From: an uncultured Gammaproteobacteria bacterium
GTDB lineage: Bacteria; Pseudomonadota; Gammaproteobacteria; Eutrophobiales; Eutrophobiaceae
Assembly (NCBI GenBank): GCA_951812995.1
Contig: CATOTD010000002.1
Location: 131,468 to 195,467, forward strand
Direction: 5' to 3'
Length of the DNA stretch: 64,000 nucleotides
A program made the translations under genes and the position numbers. The stretch's first letter is position 1. Each line of letters opens with the position of its first letter. Below are positions 57,486 to 64,000 of the stretch, piece after piece. The notes beneath the pieces were generated by a model that saw only the letters and a program-made list of their open reading frames with translations, was not told the DNA's origin and ran no database searches.

Positions 57486-58514
57486 TCACGTGATGCAATG
57501 CCACTTGGTCGGGAAACGGTCTAGATACCGTCTCAAGCCACGCCCGTCCCTCAGTGCAAACAGCAGATGTTTTTTGATCCGCCGTTTCAAGCCACGCCCG
57601 ACCCTCCGTCCAAACACATGTTTATTGCCCCGTTGACTAACTGGAACCTTGAACTCGTATTGGGATGGCACCACAAACACCCGATCGGGGAAATAACCCG
57701 GCAAGAATCCGCGATACTCTGCAATCAACGCTTGGCTATGTCAAAAATACAGCGGGCTGTTTGCGGAAAATTCCCAGGGCCTTGGTTTCGCCGTGAAGTG
57801 CAAAACTTCTGGATCGGCGTATTTTCTAAGAAACGGATACAAGTCGATGCCATGCCAGTTCCAGACCGGGCTAAGCTCGGCCCATTGATCTTGGAGGGTC
57901 AGGTTCAGCAACGACTGATCATGATAAAAAAACGGCCCCAGCATAGCGTGGGTGTGCAACATCCGCTCCAGGCACTGCTGTTCGTTGAAGGTGCGCGTGT
58001 CGATCAGCAACACGCCGGAGTTGAGATACCTGGTAGCGGTGATGCCGCGCTCGGCAAAGTCATATATCGGCTTGTCTGTTGTGCTGTGTCGCCATTGTAT
58101 GACATCACGAACAGCGGCGATGGGGTGTGGGCCTATATCAAGGCTCAGCAGACGGTCTAGCGCCCGCGACAATACCTTGGTATCCGCATCCAGATACAAG
58201 ATGCGATCATACGCCCCGCCCAGCGCACTGGCCAACCACAGCCGCATGAAGGCGACCGCGGGCAGATTCCGGTACCCGGGCGTGGTATGTTCGCTAAAGC
58301 CTTCGGGCAAGGACAATACACGCGACTCGATGCCGAGTGCTGCCAGCGGCGCGGGGATCGTCAGTGGGACATCGCTACAGATCAACACATCGAAATCACG
58401 CCCCGGATTGCATGCGATGGCCGCGTGTGCCGAGAACAGGGCAAAGGGTAGCATCGCCGCATCGGTACAGTATACCAACGCCTTGCGCAGGCTAGGACTG
58501 CAAGCGTCGTTCAT
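57486..58514 (-). pseudogene. GT8-family glycosyltransferase with an in-frame TGA
   Basis: The first part (58514-57741, 257 residues) is a GT8 retaining glycosyltransferase: ALVYCTDAAMLPFALFSAHA, FDVLICSDVP, MRLWLASALGGAYDRILYLD with DAD as the metal-binding DxD, RYLNSGVLLIDTRTF, FFYHDQSLLN and EVLHFTAKPRPWEF. TGA follows SPLYF, but the same frame continues HSQALIAEYRGFLPGYFPDR to 57486, so the complete protein was about 342 residues. The truncated product keeps all known catalytic motifs and might be active. Such enzymes add glucose or galactose to LPS cores, fitting a surface-glycan locus next to the GT42 array. GC content is above that of the array. Confidence 0.78.
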
Positions 58515-58534
58515 GTGCTGCCGTCCGCACAGTG

Positions 58535-59062
58535 CAACCGGTCGTTAATGGGCATACTATGCAACAAGGACCGTCCCCAATGACCGCCATACGGTTGTCA
58601 GTAGCCATGTCAAGCAAAGCCTTGGCACCCGTGTTGACGGTGTTGACCTTATCGATGATTGTCATGCTGTCATTACTGATTATAGAGAGACTAACAGAGG
58701 GAGACCTACGCGGATCCGCAATCGTCGCCGTCTTCGCGGCCCTCGCTCACGACACCGTGCACTTGCGGCCCCAGTGTTATCCATTCGCTATCCATTCGGC
58801 CTGCGACCATGACGGTATTGTCGTTGTCGGTGTCGTTGTCAGTGGTCTGGGCATCCACGACCTCGCCAGCAATGAGGGTAAGCGTGTCCGCGCCAGCGGC
58901 ATCATGGGTCACGGTCGCCATGGTGTTATCGTGTGGTCTGTAGCGAAGACGAGCACTGATACAATCAGACAGCGCGGCTGGGGCCGGACAACGGGGCGGT
59001 TGAGTCTTACCGGCATAAGGGATGGCGTTGGCATGGTGACAGCTCCAATGATTGCTTATGAA
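58535..59062. other. GC-rich stretch, possible remnant of a large repetitive protein gene
   Basis: Open frames exist on both strands. The minus-strand frame at 58706-58921 reads HDAAGADTLTLIAGEVVDAQ followed by an Asp/Thr/Asn-rich stretch, reminiscent of Ca-binding repeat adhesins, but it is too short to classify. The long plus-strand frame (58532-59110) has a hydrophobic stretch yet runs into IS-B sequence and is probably spurious. Confidence 0.35.
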
Positions 59063-60220
59063 TTATTAATTAAGGATTTTCAAGCAAGTGGGCATCACTG
59101 TGCTCGATAGTAGCGAGCATTGAACGTTTTGCTCATTACGCTCTTTCATTTCTCTTGTCCCGGCCTACTGTTTTCAGCTATCGCCCCTATTTAAGGCGTA
59201 CTAAGCCACTGATAGCCGTAATCATTGCTTCTTTGATAGCATAAGATTAATCAGGGCACAGTGGGCATACAGGTGGTTCGCATTCTTGCCTGGCCCTTTG
59301 AATCTGACTTTGGTAAATCCATATTGTCGCTACATGATATGAAAGACATGCTCAACCTTGGCACGGACTTTGGATTTGTGCCGGTTTTTAGCCTTGTCCT
59401 GTTCGGTCAGTTTGCGGTGACGTGAGCCTTTGACCTGGGTGTAGTCTTTTACCTTGGGGTCATTATCCTTGAGTACGGATTGCTGACCCGCATAGGCACT
59501 ATCTCCCCAAAGACGGGTCTTTTCTCCATGCAGTAGGTCTCCAAGTACCTGTGAGTCGTGGACATGGGCTGGTGTGGCAACAACAGAGTGTATCAGTTTG
59601 GTTTTGCTATCCACACCGATGTGCGCCTTCATGCCAAAGTACCATGGCTTGCCTTGTTTGGTCTGATGCCTATCAAGATCACGGGTTTTGCTTTTGTTCT
59701 TGGTGGCGGTAGGCGCATTGATGAGGGTCGCATCAACAATAGTGCCTTTGGATACTTTCATGCCGTTTTCCTCCAGATAGACGGCAACAGCATCAAACAG
59801 GGCAACTCCGAGGTTGTTCTCCTCCAGCAGATGACGGAATTTACAGCGGGTGCTTGCATCTGGCACGGGTTCCTGACCTAAGTCTATCTGGGCAAAGCAC
59901 CGCATGGCAGGTGTGTCATATAAAGCCGCTTCTGTGGCAGGATCAGATAAGGCAAACCAGTGTTGCAGGAAGTAGATTCTCAGCATGCGTTCCATGCCCA
60001 CCGGACGGCGACCAGCAGGGGTTGGGGTAATGAGGCTCAATTACTGCAGTCAGCGCTTTCCAGGGAATGAGCTGATTCATCTCTTCGAGAAATATCTCTT
60101 TGCGTGTCTGCTTGCGGTATTTCTCGAATCCAGATACTGCCAAGCTTTTTTGTTGCATCTTTTGACCCTCCACTTAAAACATTGCGGTATTATCGCATAT
60201 TATGGAATTAATCAGAGGTT
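59063..60220 (-). mobile_element. IS-B copy 3 (IS5-family), left end shortened
   Basis: Homologous to 33801-34977 from ATTAAGGATTTTCAAGC on; the first 15 or so bases of the left terminal repeat are absent. The right end is AATCAGAGGTTTCTT. Confidence 0.75.
59201..60158 (-). pseudogene. IS-B transposase copy 3, 5-bp deletion plus amber
   Basis: From ATG 60158 the frame reads the IS-B N-terminus to EPHYPNP; then five bases (CCCCG on the plus strand near 60017) are missing compared with copies 1 and 2, shifting the frame. The rest (AGRRPVGMERMLRIYFLQ ... KVEHVFHIM) is intact in the other frame down to the shared TAG at 59330, with the post-amber continuation to 59201. Confidence 0.78.
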
Positions 60221-60364
60221 TCTTATTTATAATCCAGACAACTTAAATCATGCAATAGTTTAAGCAAAGTTTTATTGATTGCGTTTGATTGGCACATTAC
60301 CATTAGCCCGCTAATAAAAGTATGATATTCAAAGTACGAATCAAAACGCTTCGGTAATAAAATA

Positions 60365-61288
60365 ATGAATATGGATGATCGTGACGGTGTGATATGGCTT
60401 GATGGGGCGTTCGTTCCCTGGAGAGAAGCAAAAACCCATGTGCTGACGCACACTTTGCACTACGGCATGGGTGTTTTTGAAGGTATTCGTGCCTATAAAA
60501 CGGCTTCTGGCACGGCTATTTTTCGGCTACACGAACATACCGACCGTTTGTTTGCTTCTGCAAAAATATTGAATATGCCGATGCCTTATACAAAAGAGAT
60601 GCTCAACCAGGTCTGTCTTGATGTTGTTAAAAACAATCATCTTGCAACCGCCTATATCCGTCCCATGTGTTTTTACGGATCAGAAGGCATGGGGTTAAGG
60701 GCCGATAATCTGGCGGTTCATGTCATGATTGCGGCCTGGGACTGGGGCTCCTATCTTGGTAAAGAGGAGCTTGAAAAAGGGCTTAGAATAAAGACCTCTT
60801 CATTTTCGCGTCACCATGTCAACGTCACCCTGTGCAAGGCCAAGGCCAACGGTAACTACATAAACTCAATGCTTGCATTGCAAGAGGCGTGTGCCAACGG
60901 CTATGATGAGGCCTTATTGCTTGATGTCGATGGTTATGTCGCAGAAGGTAGCGGTGAAAATATATTCATCATTCGCAATGGCGTACTGTATACCCCGGAT
61001 TTGACCTCTGCGCTTGAGGGCATTACACGCGATACAATTATGCAGTTTGCGCGGGAAAACGGCATTGTTGTTAAAGAAAAAAGAATCACGCGCGATGAAG
61101 TTTATATTGCTGATGAGGCTTTTTTTACCGGCACCGCCGCCGAAGTAACGCCCATACGGGAACTGGATAATCGACCAATCGGCAACGGCAAAAGAGGCCC
61201 CATTACAGCAAAATTACAACAGCAGTATTTTGATTGCGTCGAAGGAAGATTGGACGAACACCAAGATTGGTTGCACTATATATCATGA
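60365..61288 (+). CDS. ilvE: Branched-chain amino acid aminotransferase
   Basis: 307 residues, class IV PLP aminotransferase: GVIWLDGAFVPWREAKTHVL, HTLHYGMGVFEGIRAY, AYIRPMCFYGSEGMG, CKAKANGNYINSMLA (PLP Lys in the CKAKANG motif), EALLLDVDGYVAEGSGENIF and FFTGTAAEVTPIRELD. Catalyses the last step of Leu, Ile and Val synthesis. It starts at ATG 60365, about 145 bp after IS-B copy 3. Confidence 0.95.
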   Translation: MNMDDRDGVIWLDGAFVPWREAKTHVLTHTLHYGMGVFEGIRAYKTASGTAIFRLHEHTDRLFASAKILNMPMPYTKEMLNQVCLDVVKNNHLATAYIRPMCFYGSEGMGLRADNLAVHVMIAAWDWGSYLGKEELEKGLRIKTSSFSRHHVNVTLCKAKANGNYINSMLALQEACANGYDEALLLDVDGYVAEGSGENIFIIRNGVLYTPDLTSALEGITRDTIMQFARENGIVVKEKRITRDEVYIADEAFFTGTAAEVTPIRELDNRPIGNGKRGPITAKLQQQYFDCVEGRLDEHQDWLHYIS

Positions 61289-61297
61289 GGTAAGGCT

Positions 61298-61501
61298 ATG
61301 CGTGAACCGGTACAAGATGCGGCAAAGGTTTATACCAGCGACAAAACAACGTTTTACATCACGCAGGATCAACTGCCTTTACATTGCCCCCTGCCAGCAA
61401 TGAGCCTGTGGAATCAACACCCGCGGGTTTATCTAGCCATTGCAGACACGGGTAAATCAAAATGCCCTTATTGTGGCTCTGAATTTATTCTTGAGACTTA
61501 A
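61298..61501 (+). CDS. Zinc-finger (CHCC-type) domain protein
   Basis: 67 residues with a Cys-His-Cys-Cys arrangement: LHCPLP, then NQHPRVYL, and KCPYCGSEFIL at the end. It resembles the small bacterial relatives of the NDUFS6-type zinc domain, commonly found beside ilvE in proteobacteria. The specific role is not known. It follows ilvE after 9 bp and is surely cotranscribed. Confidence 0.85.
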   Translation: MREPVQDAAKVYTSDKTTFYITQDQLPLHCPLPAMSLWNQHPRVYLAIADTGKSKCPYCGSEFILET

Positions 61502-61526
61502 GAGCGCGCTTTAGCGTTGAGCAGCC

Positions 61527-62435
61527 ATGGCGTTTAATATCTGGCGGTTTACGGACGGGAAGCCTGGCCACGACTCGCAGAGTATTGGGTTATGTGCCGC
61601 TATCGAAAAACAAATAAGCTGTCATTGCTTTGATATCCCGATTGCACCTGTATTAAAAAATATCGGCTGTTTATTGTCCGGCAGATTTCCGCTGGGCGCA
61701 GACCTCCCGGATCCAAACTTCATAATCGGTGCTGGACACGGGACGCATCTGGCAATGTTGGCGGCACGTAAGACCCGCAAAGGCAAAATCATTGTCTTAA
61801 TGAAACCAAGTCTGCCCTTATCATGCTTTGATGTCTGCATAATCCCACAACATGATTTGGTGTCCGAAAAAAATAATGTCATAACAACCGTTGGCGCATT
61901 GAACCCGATTCAGTTTAGTCATAAAAAATCGGCCGCATTAGGTTTAATCCTGCTCGGCGGCCTTTCCAAACATTATCACTGGGATAGCGAGGCGATAATC
62001 ACTCAGATTGACACTATCATTTCGCATAATCCCGAGATCAAATGGTCAATCGCAGATTCTCCGCGTACGCCCGACACGGTTTTAGATGGTCTGCATAAAA
62101 AATCCTACAATAATTTACGCATATTGCGTTTCGCTGAAACCGACCGCACCAAAATTCATGCACTTATTTATAATGCCAGCCCTATCTGGGTCACACGAGA
62201 TAGTATTTCCATGATTTACGAAGCGCTTTCTTCTGGCGCCAGCGTGGGTCTGATTGATCTGCCTCAAAAGAAAAATAACCGGCTCCAAAAAGGCATTGAC
62301 GATCTTGTTAAAAAAGGACTCGTGACAATATACGATGAAAGCAACGCAAGGCCTGCATTAGACGCAAATACAACGGTGTTTAATGAAGCGCGGCGTTGTG
62401 CAAAATTGCTACTTGATCGTGAAATATTGCGTTAA
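61527..62435 (+). CDS. ELM1-like (DUF1022) protein
   Basis: 302 residues: IWRFTDGKPGHDSQSIGLCA at the start, IGAGHGTHLAMLAARKTRKG, LIVLMKPS-type IVLMKPSLPL, LLGGLSKHYHWD, and WVTRDSISMIYEALSSGASV near the end. This family is related in fold to GT-B glycosyltransferases; the plant ELM1 acts in mitochondrial fission, bacterial function unproven. The SxSMIYEALSSG region resembles a nucleotide-sugar site. It is the third gene of the ilvE unit, 25 bp after the zinc-finger gene. Confidence 0.85.
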   Translation: MAFNIWRFTDGKPGHDSQSIGLCAAIEKQISCHCFDIPIAPVLKNIGCLLSGRFPLGADLPDPNFIIGAGHGTHLAMLAARKTRKGKIIVLMKPSLPLSCFDVCIIPQHDLVSEKNNVITTVGALNPIQFSHKKSAALGLILLGGLSKHYHWDSEAIITQIDTIISHNPEIKWSIADSPRTPDTVLDGLHKKSYNNLRILRFAETDRTKIHALIYNASPIWVTRDSISMIYEALSSGASVGLIDLPQKKNNRLQKGIDDLVKKGLVTIYDESNARPALDANTTVFNEARRCAKLLLDREILR

Positions 62436-62659
62436 ATCAAAAATCCTGTGTTTTGTGACGTATTTAGCGATAGTCTTATAAAAATATAGGTACACAAAAG
62501 AAAAACCCTCAAGGCTGAAGGGCCATCCGTAAACCAGGCGCGACAAACATTACGTTATCCCATTCAAGCTATTACAAGGCAATTCATTTATACTGTTGCG
62601 TTCTAGTCATCGTACTTGTGACCAGCGTTACTTGATATTGATCAATCAATAATTTCATC

Positions 62660-63583
62660 ATGTCGGCATTAGTAATAAAAAATTTAAAAAAAACGTACCG
62701 CAACAAACTTACGGCCCTTAAAGGGATTAATCTCCATATCAACCAAGGCGATTTTTTTGCCTTATTAGGGCCTAACGGCGCGGGTAAATCAACGGCCATT
62801 GGTATAATCTGTGGCCTGGTAAATAAAACATCTGGCACCATTGAAGTCTTTGGGCATGACATAGATACGGCCACTAATGTAGCAAAATCCTGTATTGGTA
62901 TCGTTCCCCAGGAAATAAATTTTTCGCAATTCGAGACCTGCCTCAGCATCGTATTAAATCAGGGTGGCTACTATGGCATTCATCGCAAAGTGGCTATGCA
63001 ACGCGCAGAAAAATACCTTGTAAAACTTGGACTTTGGGACAAACGGCACGAATATTCACGCGATTTGTCAGGCGGTATGAAACGCCGTTTGATGATTGCC
63101 AGAGCATTAATACACGAACCAAAAATGTTGATTTTAGATGAACCGACAGCGGGCGTTGATGTTGAGTTAAGACGTTCCACATGGCGCTTTTTAATTGATA
63201 TCAACCAGCAAGGTACAACGATTGTGCTGACGACACATTATCTTGAAGAAGCTGAAAGTCTCTGTAAAAACATTGCCATTATTGATAAGGGGGAGATAGT
63301 CAAAGATACATCAATGAAGCAATTGCTATCGAATTTGAATAAGGAGACATTTATATTTGATCTGATTGAACCCATTAAAACATTGCCTGAGCTAACTGGC
63401 TTCAAAGCCAAGTTAATAGATTTCTCAACGATAGAAATTGAGATAAAACGTGAAAATAATATCAATGCGCTTTTCAAAATACTTTCTAGCCACGGCATTA
63501 ATGTATGTAGCATGAGAAATAAATCCAATCGTCTGGAAGAATTGTTTCTCAATTTGTTGGACAACAATAGTAAGACAGATTAA
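62660..63583 (+). CDS. ABC-2 transporter ATP-binding protein (YadG-like)
   Basis: 307 residues with Walker A GPNGAGKSTA, signature LSGGMKRRLMIARAL, Walker B MLILDEPTAGVD and the switch His in LTTHYLEEAE, followed by a C-terminal domain of about 80 residues. It pairs with the membrane protein starting two bases after its stop. The YadG/YadH pair is widespread in gammaproteobacteria; the exported substrate is unknown. Confidence 0.9.
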   Translation: MSALVIKNLKKTYRNKLTALKGINLHINQGDFFALLGPNGAGKSTAIGIICGLVNKTSGTIEVFGHDIDTATNVAKSCIGIVPQEINFSQFETCLSIVLNQGGYYGIHRKVAMQRAEKYLVKLGLWDKRHEYSRDLSGGMKRRLMIARALIHEPKMLILDEPTAGVDVELRRSTWRFLIDINQQGTTIVLTTHYLEEAESLCKNIAIIDKGEIVKDTSMKQLLSNLNKETFIFDLIEPIKTLPELTGFKAKLIDFSTIEIEIKRENNINALFKILSSHGINVCSMRNKSNRLEELFLNLLDNNSKTD

Positions 63584-63585
63584 AT

Positions 63586-64000
63586 ATGTATAAAAATTCA
63601 TTGATTCCATTTATAACGATTGTCATAAAGGAAGTCTGCCGCTTCATGCGTATTTGGGTGCAAACTATCCTACCTCCCGCAATTAGTATGGCGCTTTATT
63701 TTGTAATTTTTGGCAGCTTGATTGGACCCAGAATTGGCACTATGAACGGCTTTGATTATATCGATTATATAGCACCAGGGATCATTATGATGTCGATCAT
63801 AAATAATGCTTATGGCAATGTTGTTTCCTCATTTTTCGGTGCCAAATTCCAACGACATATAGAAGAGATGTTAGTCGCACCAATCCCGAATTTTGTAATC
63901 TTGGCAGGCTATGTTACGGGCGGGGTTGTGCGTGGCTTTCTGGTTGGAGCGGTAGTCGCAATTGTTGCACTCTTTTTCACAGATCTGAAGCTACACAGTC
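63586..64000 (+). CDS. ABC-2 transporter permease (YadH-like), cut by the window end
   Basis: 138 codons are visible from ATG 63586: a cytoplasmic N-terminus (KEVCRFMRIWVQTILPPAIS), then membrane segments (MALYFVIFGSLIG, YIAPGIIMMSIINNAYGNVV), the amphipathic HIEEMLVAPIPNFVILAGYV and a further helix. These match the start of ABC-2 permeases such as YadH. The remainder lies beyond 64000. Confidence 0.9.
   Translation, partial: MYKNSLIPFITIVIKEVCRFMRIWVQTILPPAISMALYFVIFGSLIGPRIGTMNGFDYIDYIAPGIIMMSIINNAYGNVVSSFFGAKFQRHIEEMLVAPIPNFVILAGYVTGGVVRGFLVGAVVAIVALFFTDLKLHS

Noticed and set aside
57567-58160. A 197-codon plus-strand ORF
   Set aside because: It is antisense to the GT8 glycosyltransferase, whose DxD and NSG motifs clearly mark the minus strand as coding.
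44258-58514. Recoding of TGA as a sense codon (in-frame TGA in GT8 and the IS256 transposase)
   Set aside because: Housekeeping genes such as rdgB and nanK end in standard stops, the affected genes carry other lesions or are IS-borne, and the TGA codons are explained by single transitions.
62480-62545. Possible terminator after the ELM1-like gene (CCCTC ... GAAGGG)
   Set aside because: The stem is short and imperfect and no T-run follows.

Overview
The window looks like a piece of an insertion-sequence-rich, moderately AT-rich gammaproteobacterial chromosome. Evidence for this is the crp/yhfA-type pair, an rph-rdgB-hemW block, a Zur-type zinc regulon (znuBCA-zur plus a ZnuD-like receptor), ilvE, and an elongator tRNA-Met. 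Many decayed transposases, high-copy IS elements, and a sialic-acid scavenging cluster next to a bank of sialyltransferase-like genes suggest a host-associated lifestyle. The species cannot be named from this sequence.

Layout. (1) 1-2.0 kb: a partial NERD-domain gene whose upstream region is hit by an IS1595-type element with a perfect 8-bp target duplication. (2) 2.0-21.5 kb: mostly ordinary chromosome, holding an alpha/beta hydrolase, a HIT protein, DAHP synthase, the zinc-uptake regulon around a palindromic Zur-box candidate, TusA, an OsmC protein, CRP, tRNA-Met, RNase PH/RdgB/HemW, a membrane Ser/Thr kinase with a dCache-like sensor, an MsbA-like ABC exporter and an amidohydrolase. Two intergenic tracts of a degenerate G/C-rich pentamer lie here, in opposite orientations. 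(3) 22.3-27 kb: nested IS elements. (4) 27.5-33.7 kb: an operon for amino-sugar/sialic-acid use: a NanM-type mutarotase fused to a sodium:solute symporter, NanE, NanK, a PIG-L/LmbE deacetylase and NagB. (5) 33.8-44.1 kb: more IS elements and an IS1595-like transposon remnant carrying broken restriction-modification genes. (6) 44.1-57.4 kb: the main discovery candidate. (7) 57.5-60.2 kb: a GT8 glycosyltransferase with an in-frame stop, a decayed stretch and another IS copy. (8) 60.4-64 kb: ilvE, a zinc-finger protein, an ELM1-like protein and an ABC-2 exporter.

The 44.1-57.4 kb region is a head-to-tail array of ten genes with a period of about 1.19 kb (nine intact, the first broken by two mobile elements). 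By eye the products match family GT42 sialyltransferases (Campylobacter CST-I/Cst-II type): an N-terminal GNGPS-like loop, a VFRxN motif, two Tyr with the same six-residue spacing as Y156/Y162 of Cst-II, a His in an H-S-x-x-x-D context like H188, and a basic amphipathic tail. The ten genes share nearly identical 5' and 3' parts, but the middle is one of two diverged types (order A-B-A-B-B-A-A-A-B-B) and the C-terminal tails are shuffled. This looks like a recombining repertoire of glycosyltransferases for varying a surface glycan. Each unit also has a short upstream ORF whose stop overlaps the gene's start codon.

How the parts may work together (inference): the nan cluster would import and degrade host sialic acid, or supply precursors, while the array could decorate cell-surface glycans with sialic or related nonulosonic acids. 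No neuA/B/C-type biosynthesis gene and no nanA lyase is present in the window, so both pathways must be completed elsewhere.
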